In this document: positions 1 through 5,114 of the stretch, piece by piece
Layout of the letters: each line of letters starts with the position of its first letter
Position numbering within the stretch: position 1 is the first letter of the stretch
NCBI GenBank assembly: GCA_937875615.1
Contig: CALNBU010000948.1
Span: forward strand, 1-6,032
From: an uncultured Archangium sp.
GTDB lineage: Bacteria; Myxococcota; Myxococcia; Myxococcales; Myxococcaceae
DNA: 6,032 bases
Direction of reading: 5' to 3'
The notes under the pieces: model-generated
The model's database searches: none
The model's input: only the letters and a program-made list of their open reading frames with translations
Told to the model about the DNA's origin: nothing
Program-made: the position numbers and the translations under genes

Positions 1-10
1 CTTCCGATCT
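1..10. other. Probable residual Illumina adapter at contig edge
   Basis: The first ten bases, CTTCCGATCT, are identical to the 3' end of the common Illumina TruSeq adapter (…GCTCTTCCGATCT). The match sits exactly at position 1, where untrimmed adapter is expected at a contig end. The mnmA reading frame happens to stay open through it, but the first three codons should not be trusted as biological sequence. A chance match is possible but unlikely at this exact position. Confidence 0.7.
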
Positions 11-462
11 GGAAGATCGCCGATTCTCCGTCGCTGTCCGCGCTCGCGTTCAGCCACCCCAAGCCCACCTGGCCCGACGGCGAGGTGCTGGGCGCGCACG
101 ACGGCATCCACCGCTTCACGGTGGGGCAGCGCAAGGGCCTGGCGGTGGCGCACTCCGAGAAGCTCTACGTGCAGCGCCTCGACGCGGCGAAGAACCAGGT
201 GGTGGTGGGCCCGGCGAGCGAGGCGGAGCGCAGCAGCTTTCACCTGCTCAAGCCGCACTGGGTCGACGTCGCGCCCGGCGCGGAGCGCCCGGTGACGGTG
301 CGCATCCGGCATCGTCACGGCGGGGTGGCCGGGCGGGTGAAGCTGGAGCTCAACGGGCACTACAAGGTGTTGCTCGACGCGCCGGCCCGGGCGGTGACGC
401 CGGGGCAGGCGGCGGTGGTCTACGACGGCGCGCAGGTGCTCGGCGGCGGCTGGATCATCTGA
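1..462 (+). CDS. mnmA: tRNA-specific 2-thiouridylase MnmA, C-terminal part (5' end missing)
   Basis: MnmA adenylates U34 in the wobble position of tRNA Lys, Glu and Gln and replaces its 2-oxygen with sulfur; it is cytoplasmic. The fragment is about 153 codons, open to the left edge and ending in TGA at 460-462. It holds the family block GAHDGIHRFTVGQRKGL (fragment residues 31-47), the following LYVQRLDAAKNQVVVG strand pair, and the C-terminal beta-barrel signature VTPGQAAVVYDG…LGGGWI (about 132-152). The N-terminal PP-loop ATPase domain and both catalytic cysteines lie upstream and are absent, which fits truncation by the window edge. The first 25 or so codons resemble the family poorly, and the first 10 bases look like adapter, so the true junction with genuine sequence may lie slightly inside. 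A GTG at 85 is internal, not the start. Its distance from the next gene (115 bases) suggests a separate unit. Confidence 0.9.
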   Translation, partial: LPIWKIADSPSLSALAFSHPKPTWPDGEVLGAHDGIHRFTVGQRKGLAVAHSEKLYVQRLDAAKNQVVVGPASEAERSSFHLLKPHWVDVAPGAERPVTVRIRHRHGGVAGRVKLELNGHYKVLLDAPARAVTPGQAAVVYDGAQVLGGGWII

Positions 463-500
463 CGGCCCCGCGGCGGCGTCTCCTTTCGGGCGTGTGACTT

Positions 501-513
501 CGTTGCAGCAACG
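501..513. repeat. Perfect 6-bp inverted repeat CGTTGC-A-GCAACG upstream of the barrel gene
   Basis: The arms CGTTGC and GCAACG flank a single A in the gap between mnmA and the next gene, 64 bases before its GTG start. The compact, near-symmetric form suits a dimeric regulator site better than a terminator, because no T-tract follows. The ten bases TCGTTGCAGC (500-509) recur at 2367-2376 ahead of the PilZ gene. No convincing -35/-10 pair was found here. Confidence 0.35.
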
Positions 514-565
514 TGACGTGCGCCGCCGCGCCTCTGCGGGGAAGCTGGGACGCGTCTCTCGCTGC

Positions 566-570
566 AGGAG
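566..570 (+). promoter_or_regulatory. Shine-Dalgarno AGGAG that sets the GTG start at 578
   Basis: AGGAG lies seven bases before GTG 578. This supports 578 rather than the in-frame GTG at 494. Starting at 494 would add 28 arginine-rich residues in front of the signal peptide. Confidence 0.65.
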
Positions 571-577
571 TCTCACC

Positions 578-1264
578 GTGTGTCATCGGCGCAGTCGTTC
601 CCCGTTGGGCGGGTTGGCAGTGGCGCTCCTGGCGTCCCTGAGCGTGGCGTCCTCGCGGACGGCCGAGGCGGCGCCGGCGCTCGCGTTGAGCGTGGCCTTC
701 GAGCCGAGGTTCGGCCCCTACACCGCGCTCGACCCCGCGCTGGTGGAGTACGGCTTCTCACCCGTCGCCTCGGTCTTCTTTCCAGTCTGGGGGTTGCGCG
801 GGCGCGTCTTCTTCGACGGCAACCTCTACGCCAGCTTCGCCATGAACACCGGCTTCAACCTCCACGCGGCGCCGGGGCGACTGCCGACGGTGCAGAATCT
901 CGCCGAGCTGATGGGCGGGACCGGCTACCGCTTCGACAACGGGCTGTTCATCGAGCTGCTCGGCGGCTTCACCAGCCACCTCACCAACCTCGCGGCCACC
1001 ACGGGAGGCGGCGCGCTCACCTCCCTCGGCCCGTCCTTTCATCCGCGCGTCGGTTACTCGCTGCAGTTGGGTCGACCCCTGGGGGTGTTCCTCGCGGTGG
1101 TGGCGGGCGCGAACATTCATGTCCCCGTGGGGGCGCCGCACGCCAACCCCCTGTGGGAGGCGTCCTTCGCGCGCGCGGTCCTGCCGACGTTCACCCTCGG
1201 CGTGGAGGTCGGCTTCAGCCTCCGGACCGCGCCGGCCGCGCAGCCGGGGGAGGAGACGCCATGA
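578..1264 (+). CDS. Exported, probable outer-membrane beta-barrel protein of unknown function
   Basis: The protein is 228 aa from GTG 578, chosen because AGGAG sits seven bases upstream. It begins with a basic n-region (MCHRRSRS), a hydrophobic stretch at about residues 11-26 and a probable signal peptidase I site AEA|AP after residue 31. The mature part has no further long hydrophobic helix. It alternates short amphipathic, glycine- and aromatic-rich strands (VFFPVWGLRGRVFF, LYASFAMNTGF, GLFIELLGGF, GVFLAVVAGANI, TFTLGVEVGFSL), as expected of a small outer-membrane barrel; the last strand ends near residue 215, followed by a short Pro/Ala/Glu tail. I do not recognise a named family. The stop codon overlaps the ATG of the lipoprotein hydrolase gene (ATGA, 1261-1264), so the two are very likely co-translated. 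The alternative is a soluble periplasmic beta-rich protein. Confidence 0.72.
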   Translation: MCHRRSRSPLGGLAVALLASLSVASSRTAEAAPALALSVAFEPRFGPYTALDPALVEYGFSPVASVFFPVWGLRGRVFFDGNLYASFAMNTGFNLHAAPGRLPTVQNLAELMGGTGYRFDNGLFIELLGGFTSHLTNLAATTGGGALTSLGPSFHPRVGYSLQLGRPLGVFLAVVAGANIHVPVGAPHANPLWEASFARAVLPTFTLGVEVGFSLRTAPAAQPGEETP

Positions 1265-2295
1265 GGTGTTGGTCTGTGGTCTTCGCCGCGGGCGTCCTGG
1301 CCGCCGCCTGCGCCCCGGAGTGTGAGCCCGTCCCGCCCGGGGCGCTCGGTGCGTTGACGCCGTCCGAGGAGGCCTTTCTGGCCGAGGGAGGGCCGTCCGC
1401 TCCGCCGGCGGCCTTCCTCGAAGCCGAAGATGGGCTGGGGCTCGCCTACGCCGATTGGCTCCCCGAGGGGGCGCCGGTGGCGGCGATGCTCTTCGTGCAC
1501 GGCTCCTCGGCGCACGGGGCGCTGTACGCCATCCTCGGCAAGCACCTGGCTGAACGGGGCCTGGTGGTGCGCGTCATCGACCTCCGCGGCCACGGCCTCA
1601 GCCGCTGCGGCGCCCCCGGCGAGTGCGGCGACGGGAGCCCGGCGCGCTACCTCGACGACGGCGTCACCTTCCCCGGTCGCGTGGGCGACGCCGCCGACGA
1701 GCATCAGCTGGTGAGGGATCTCGGCCTGCATCTCGCGGCGTTCCGGGGCGCGTACGCGGGGCTGCCGACGTACCTGGGGGGCCACAGTGGCGGCGCCGGG
1801 TTGGTGGCGCGCGCGGTGGAGACCGGCGGCGCCCGCGAGCTCGCCGGCCTGGTCCTCCTGGCGCCCTTCAACCACGCCGACCAGCCGCAGAACGAGTTCG
1901 ACACCTGGGAGTGTGGCCGCGTCATCGGGACCAGCTACGCGCGGGTGAGCCTCGGCGCGGTGGGAGACGCGCTGCGCGGCAACGTCCACCGCTACGTGCT
2001 GTCGCTCGACAAGCCGGAGGCGCTGACGGATCCGCTCGATACGCTCCGCTACACGTACACCATGATGCGGGGCCTCGCGGTCACCGACGCCGACACCTTT
2101 CACGCCGCGTTGGCGCTCCCGACGCTGTGGATCGCGGCCCGGCACGACGCGCTGCTGGGGCTGGAGCCGTCGCGCCGCGAGTACGAGCGGCTCCCTCAGG
2201 GCGCGGGCTTCGTCGTCATCGACGACGCCAGCCACGTGGGCGTGTCGTGGTCGCCGGTGACCGCCGACGCCATCTCGGCGTTCGTGCGGCGTTGA
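1261..2295 (+). CDS. Alpha/beta-hydrolase lipoprotein (S33 / monoacylglycerol-lipase-like)
   Basis: A 344-aa predicted lipoprotein. The short hydrophobic leader ends at VLAAAC with Cys17 as the likely lipid anchor; the box is slightly atypical, with Ala at -3. The alpha/beta-hydrolase fold spans about residues 52-343. His80-Gly81 in LFVHGSS forms the oxyanion region, RGHG (109-112) is the conserved loop, Ser176 in GGHSGG is the nucleophile, Asp296 in AARHDALLG the acid, and His325 in DDASHVG the general base. This arrangement matches Hydrolase_4 enzymes (lysophospholipases, monoacylglycerol lipases), so an ester or lipid substrate is plausible but not shown. Cys116 and Cys122 could form a disulfide, consistent with export. 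The start ATG has GGGGGAGGAG five bases upstream and overlaps the preceding stop, implying coupling with the barrel gene. The gene is followed directly by a T-tract terminator. Confidence 0.88.
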   Translation: MRCWSVVFAAGVLAAACAPECEPVPPGALGALTPSEEAFLAEGGPSAPPAAFLEAEDGLGLAYADWLPEGAPVAAMLFVHGSSAHGALYAILGKHLAERGLVVRVIDLRGHGLSRCGAPGECGDGSPARYLDDGVTFPGRVGDAADEHQLVRDLGLHLAAFRGAYAGLPTYLGGHSGGAGLVARAVETGGARELAGLVLLAPFNHADQPQNEFDTWECGRVIGTSYARVSLGAVGDALRGNVHRYVLSLDKPEALTDPLDTLRYTYTMMRGLAVTDADTFHAALALPTLWIAARHDALLGLEPSRREYERLPQGAGFVVIDDASHVGVSWSPVTADAISAFVRR

Positions 2296-2319
2296 AGGCG
2301 CTCCGCCGGGCGTTTTTTT
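2295..2319 (+). terminator. Rho-independent terminator after the hydrolase gene
   Basis: CGC(T)CC at 2299-2304 pairs with GGGCG at 2308-2312 around a GCC loop, with one bulged T. AAGG (2295-2298) can pair with the first Ts to lengthen the stem. Seven Ts follow at 2313-2319, a rare run in such GC-rich DNA. It begins at the last base of the hydrolase stop codon, so it ends the barrel-hydrolase unit. Confidence 0.65.
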
Positions 2320-2345
2320 GACGGGTCAGCGCAGGCCCGTAGGCT
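2318..2345 (+). promoter_or_regulatory. Candidate sigma-70-type promoter for the PilZ gene
   Basis: TTGACG (2318-2323) and TAGGCT (2340-2345) are separated by 16 bases, giving five of six matches at -35 and the key T-A-…-T at -10. Initiation would be expected near 2352, about 45 bases before the PilZ ATG. The -35 uses the last Ts of the preceding terminator. The match is by eye; myxobacterial -10 boxes are often poor, so this is tentative. Confidence 0.4.
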
Positions 2346-2352
2346 TCGCAAC

Positions 2353-2377
2353 AGCTCGCTGCAAGCTCGTTGCAGCG
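2353..2377. repeat. Overlapping direct and inverted repeats in the PilZ leader
   Basis: AGCTCGCTGCA (2353-2363) is followed at once by AGCTCGTTGCA (2364-2374), an 11-base tandem repeat with one mismatch. Within it CGCTGCA (2357-2363) and TGCAGCG (2371-2377) form a perfect 7-base inverted repeat with a 7-base spacer. It lies just downstream of the predicted start of transcription, so it could be an operator or a 5'-leader hairpin ahead of the Shine-Dalgarno sequence. Confidence 0.45.
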
Positions 2378-2395
2378 CGTCGCCCAAGGAGCCAC

Positions 2396-2728
2396 ATGAG
2401 CAACAAGCGCAAGCAGAACCGGGTCAACCTCGACATCTTCCTCAACAAGTACGTGGCGGGGGTGCCGTACATGACGCGGGCCTCCGACATCTCCCGCGAA
2501 GGCGTGGGCCTCGCGCACCTCATCGAGCCCGACATGTCGGGGAAGCGGGTGGGGCTGCAGTTCCAGTTGCCCGGCTCCGAGGAGGTCATCTACGCCGAGG
2601 GTGAGGTGGTGCGGGAGTGGGCGGATCTCGACCGCAAGAAGGAGGGCAGCGGGGTGCGCTTCACGCTGCTCACCGAGCGCCACCGCCGGTTGATCGACCA
2701 GTACGTGACGCGCGACATCGCTGAGTAA
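2396..2728 (+). CDS. Single-domain PilZ protein (cyclic di-GMP receptor)
   Basis: A 110-aa cytoplasmic protein made almost entirely of one PilZ domain. Both ligand-binding signatures are intact: RKQNR (Arg5 to Arg9, the RxxxR motif) and DISREG (Asp31-Ser33-Gly36, the [D/N]xSxxG motif). The rest follows the PilZ beta-barrel pattern, with VGLQFQLPG, VIYAEGEVV and GSGVRFTLL strands and a C-terminal helix (about 92-105). There is no output domain, so it would act by binding a partner protein. ATG 2396 is preceded by AAGGAG (2386-2391) four bases away; an earlier in-frame TTG at 2318 is discarded because it lies within the terminator and promoter. It is transcribed away from the terminator and sits 83 bases before the exported-protein cluster, suggesting but not proving a functional link. 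Which process it controls cannot be read from the sequence. Confidence 0.9.
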   Translation: MSNKRKQNRVNLDIFLNKYVAGVPYMTRASDISREGVGLAHLIEPDMSGKRVGLQFQLPGSEEVIYAEGEVVREWADLDRKKEGSGVRFTLLTERHRRLIDQYVTRDIAE

Positions 2729-2738
2729 GTCGGCGTGG

Positions 2739-2768
2739 TTGAAGAGGCAGGCCCCGACGCCGTACAGT
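2739..2768 (+). promoter_or_regulatory. Candidate promoter for the LPP20-FlgT-PEGA-FecR cluster
   Basis: TTGAAG (2739-2744) and TACAGT (2763-2768) are 18 bases apart, each matching four of six consensus sigma-70 positions. Transcription would start around 2775, some 35 bases before the ATG at 2812. No terminator was seen after the PilZ gene, so read-through from it is also possible. Confidence 0.38.
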
Positions 2769-2776
2769 GCCACTGT
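2764..2776. promoter_or_regulatory. Operator-like palindrome ACAGTG-C-CACTGT
   Basis: A perfect 6-base inverted repeat around one C, overlapping the predicted -10 box and transcription start. A second small symmetric element, ACTG-T-CAGT (2772-2780), overlaps it. The position suits a repressor site for the cluster downstream. The regulator is not in the window. Confidence 0.4.
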
Positions 2777-2811
2777 CAGTCACTCGTTAGCGCCACGCAG
2801 GGGGCCCGCCA

Positions 2812-3576
2812 ATGAAGCACACCATCGTCGCAGTCTTGCTTGCGGGCTCGTGCTCGTGGGCCGCCGAGAGCAAGCCCCAGCCGGGTGTCAACTGGGCGGG
2901 GCAGGTGGTCCGGGCCACCGGCCAGGGCGCGCCTGATCTGAAGGCGCAGAACCCCGCGGTGGCGCGCCTCGGCGCGGAGCGGGCCGCGCTCGCCGACGCG
3001 CTCCGCAACCTGCTCGGCCAGGTGAAGGGCGTGTCGGTCGACGGCACCCGCAAGGTCGGCGAGCTGATGGAGAAGGACGAGGTCCGCACCCGCGTCGAGG
3101 GGCTGGTGCGCGGCTACACCATCGTCAACAAGCGCTACTTCAGCGACAGCGGGGTGGAGGTGGAGATCGAGGTGCCGCTGGCGCTGCTCTCCGACGTGGT
3201 GGACCCCGACGCCGCGCAGGTGTTGGCGGCCGGGAAGAAGGAAGCGGCGGTCACCAACACCGGGCTGGTGATCGACGCCCGGGGGCTCAAGGTGCAGCCC
3301 GCGCTGCTCCCCCGGGTGCTCGATGAGTCCGGTCGACCGCTCTACAGCGTCGACTCGCTCTCGGCCGACGCGCGCAAGCAGACCGGGGTCGCCAGCTACG
3401 TGCAGAGCATCGAGGACGCCAACACGTCGCGAAAGGCCGGCGAGAAGCCGTTGGTGCTGAAGGCCGCCGCGGCCGAGGGCGCGGAGCTCCGGCTCTCGGC
3501 GGAGGACGCGAAGAAGCTGGCCTCGTTGAACACCGGCTTCCTGGCGGACGGCAAGGTCGTCATCGTCCTCAACTGA
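2812..3576 (+). CDS. LPP20-family (FlgP-like) exported protein
   Basis: A 254-aa protein with a signal peptide (MKH, hydrophobic residues 4-17, likely cut near SWA|AES). Cys14 lies in LLAGSC, but this is a poor lipobox, so lipidation is uncertain. Residues about 25-125 have the LPP20 pattern: a first strand with GQVVRATGQG, a long helix AERAALADALRNLLGQVKGVSVDG, then GLVRGYTIVNKRYFSDSGVEVEIEVPL. The C-terminal half has TGLVIDARGLKVQPALLPRVLDESGRPLYS (150-179), a segment often seen in deltaproteobacterial members, and ends in a short strand. LPP20 includes Campylobacter and Vibrio FlgP, an outer-membrane ring protein around flagellar motors; other members have no known role. ATG 2812 has AGGGGG seven bases upstream. 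It is first in the cluster, 12 bases before the FlgT-like gene. It should act at the outer membrane or in the periplasm. Confidence 0.75.
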   Translation: MKHTIVAVLLAGSCSWAAESKPQPGVNWAGQVVRATGQGAPDLKAQNPAVARLGAERAALADALRNLLGQVKGVSVDGTRKVGELMEKDEVRTRVEGLVRGYTIVNKRYFSDSGVEVEIEVPLALLSDVVDPDAAQVLAAGKKEAAVTNTGLVIDARGLKVQPALLPRVLDESGRPLYSVDSLSADARKQTGVASYVQSIEDANTSRKAGEKPLVLKAAAAEGAELRLSAEDAKKLASLNTGFLADGKVVIVLN

Positions 3577-3588
3577 AGGCGCCTCCCA

Positions 3589-4752
3589 ATGAACATGCTC
3601 AAATCGTCAGTCGTCGCGCTGTCGCTCGCCTGCACCGCCTTCGCGCAGGCCACCGTGGTGGTGAAGGAGGGGACGGGAGAGGCCGCGGTCCTCGGAAAGG
3701 ACGAGGCGCGCGCCGTCCAGGACGCGCAGCAGAGCGCGCTGCGCGCCGCGGTGGAGCAGGCCGCCGGAGTGCGCATCGACGCCGACACCGTGGTGGTGAA
3801 CAACCAGCTGGTGCGCGACCAGATCTTCGCCAACACCTCCGGCTACGTGAAGAGCTTCGAGGTGCTCGACAAGAAGGTCGAGAAGGGCGTGGCCAGGGTG
3901 CGGGTGAAGGCCAGCGTCATCACCGAGCACCTCGACAAGGACATCGCCGCGGCGAGGGACCTCGTCAAGCGCATGGGGCGCCCGTCGGTGGTGATCGTGG
4001 TGCAGGAGCAGACCATTCCGCTCGACGGCAAGGCGATGATCAACTCCGAGAGCCTGGCCACCGTGCTGACCGAGGCGCTGAAGGCCGACGGGTGGGACAT
4101 CAAGGACGCCCAGGCCATCAACGGCAGTCTCAAGCTGGAGGGCGCGGCGACCCTGGGCGCCACGGAGCTCAAGCAGATCAACGATCTCTCGAAGGCGGCC
4201 TGGGTGCTCTACGGCAAGGCGGTGCTGCGGCACCAGCAGGCGGGTGAGCTGCTCAAGAGCGCGCCGGTGTACCCGGTCACCGGTGAGTATGATCTCGCGC
4301 TGGCCGCCACCGACAGCGGCGAGCAGGTGGCCAAGCTCAACGGCAAGCTGGTGGTCGCCCGCGAGAACGCCAACAAGACCGTGGTTTCGTACGAGCGCAC
4401 CGCGTTCCAGGTCATCCGCGACAAGAAGGAGGAGATCGTCAGCCCGGTGCGGAAGGCGATCCTCGAGCACTTCCGGGACCAGACGGTGAACGGCAGGAAG
4501 CTGAACGTCAGCGTGGCGGGCCTCGAGAGCTTCGGCGCGGCGAAGGACTTCAAGAAGGCGCTGGAGTCCATCAAGGGCATCCGGGAGGCCACGCAGGACA
4601 GCTTCTCCAACGGGCGGGCGGCCTACCGCGTCACCTTCCTCGGCTCCTCCAATGACTTCGCGGAGGTCGCGGAGAGCGCCACCTTCAAGAAGAAGAAGCT
4701 CACCGTGGTGTCCGTCACCGGCAACACGCTGGAGCTCCAGGTCGGCAAGTGA
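3589..4752 (+). CDS. FlgT-like periplasmic protein
   Basis: A 387-aa exported protein. The signal peptide has a hydrophobic core at residues 6-19 and a cut after AFA (19) or AQA (21). Residues about 23-112 match the FlgT N-terminal domain: a strand VVVKEGTGEAAV, a helix with ARAVQDAQQSALRAAVEQAAGVRID, then QLVRDQIFANTSGYVKSFEVLDKKVEKGVARVRVKASV. A middle region (about 131-275) begins with PSVVIVVQEQ and includes LATVLTEALKADGWDI, resembling the FlgT/TolB-N-like middle domain. The C-terminal region (about 302-387) is a separate alpha-beta unit starting LNVSVAGLESF and ending NTLELQV. In Vibrio, FlgT builds the flagellar H-ring; no flagellar gene is present here, so I infer an envelope structural role without naming it flgT. 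ATG 3589 (GAAGG nine bases upstream) is preferred to ATG 3595. Its stop overlaps the next GTG start. Confidence 0.72.
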   Translation: MNMLKSSVVALSLACTAFAQATVVVKEGTGEAAVLGKDEARAVQDAQQSALRAAVEQAAGVRIDADTVVVNNQLVRDQIFANTSGYVKSFEVLDKKVEKGVARVRVKASVITEHLDKDIAAARDLVKRMGRPSVVIVVQEQTIPLDGKAMINSESLATVLTEALKADGWDIKDAQAINGSLKLEGAATLGATELKQINDLSKAAWVLYGKAVLRHQQAGELLKSAPVYPVTGEYDLALAATDSGEQVAKLNGKLVVARENANKTVVSYERTAFQVIRDKKEEIVSPVRKAILEHFRDQTVNGRKLNVSVAGLESFGAAKDFKKALESIKGIREATQDSFSNGRAAYRVTFLGSSNDFAEVAESATFKKKKLTVVSVTGNTLELQVGK

Positions 4753-5114
4753 GGCCCGTGGTCTGCGCGCTGGCCCTCGGGGCGTGCGCGAGCGAGCCGT
4801 CGCCCCTGTTTCGGGTGCCGCTCGGCTACACGCTGCCGCCGGCGCGCGTCACCACCCGGAGCGAGCTGGTGCTGCGCTGCGTCCCGCCGGACGCGGAGGT
4901 GTCGGTCGACGGCGTCCCCCAGGGGCTCTGCGAAGATTTCTCGGGCGAGCCGGGCACGCTGCCCATGCGGCCCGGCATGCACCGGGTCGAGGTGAAGAAG
5001 CGCGGGTTCCTTCCCTGGAGCTCCGCGCTGGAGACCGACGGGACCCGGGTGGTGATGAACGTTACGTTGCTTGAATCGGCGCCGCAGGGCGCCCCAACCG
5101 GAGGGACGCCATGA
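4749..5114 (+). CDS. Small PEGA-domain-like lipoprotein
   Basis: A 121-aa protein starting at GTG 4749, which overlaps the TGA of the FlgT-like gene (GTGA), so translation is probably coupled. The leader is very short (MRPVVCALA) and ends in a good lipobox, LGAC, with Cys13 as anchor; a GTG three codons later would leave almost no leader. Residues about 39-110 look like a PEGA domain: VLRCVPPDAEVSVDG, then LPMRPGMHRVEVKKRGFLPW, then a strand RVVMNVTLL. The PEGA tetrapeptide itself is replaced by RPGM, so the call rests on the overall pattern. Cys44 and Cys61 could form a disulfide. PEGA domains are found on cell-surface and envelope proteins and are thought to mediate protein or glycan binding. 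The stop overlaps the FecR gene's ATG (5111-5114). Confidence 0.72.
   Translation: MRPVVCALALGACASEPSPLFRVPLGYTLPPARVTTRSELVLRCVPPDAEVSVDGVPQGLCEDFSGEPGTLPMRPGMHRVEVKKRGFLPWSSALETDGTRVVMNVTLLESAPQGAPTGGTP

Noticed and set aside
463..500. Possible terminator after mnmA
   Set aside because: GC-rich partial inverted repeats are present, but there is no T-tract and the arms contain mismatches.
494..577. Upstream GTG start giving a 28-residue N-terminal extension of the barrel protein
   Set aside because: The extension is Arg/Ser-rich, would bury the signal peptide and overlaps the palindrome; GTG 578 has a better Shine-Dalgarno sequence.
580..1260. In-frame extension of the hydrolase frame upstream of ATG 1261
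   Set aside because: It overlaps the barrel gene in another frame and is a low-complexity Arg/Ala/Gly translation; ATG 1261 directly precedes a lipoprotein leader and has a strong Shine-Dalgarno sequence.
1117..2235. Minus-strand frame of 372 codons opposite the hydrolase gene
   Set aside because: The plus strand encodes a complete hydrolase with catalytic triad; the antisense product is low-complexity (Arg, Ala, Val) and has no recognisable motif.
3607..4470. Minus-strand frame of 287 codons opposite the FlgT-like gene
   Set aside because: Rich in Leu, His and Arg with no start signal or motif; the plus-strand FlgT-like protein explains the coding signal.
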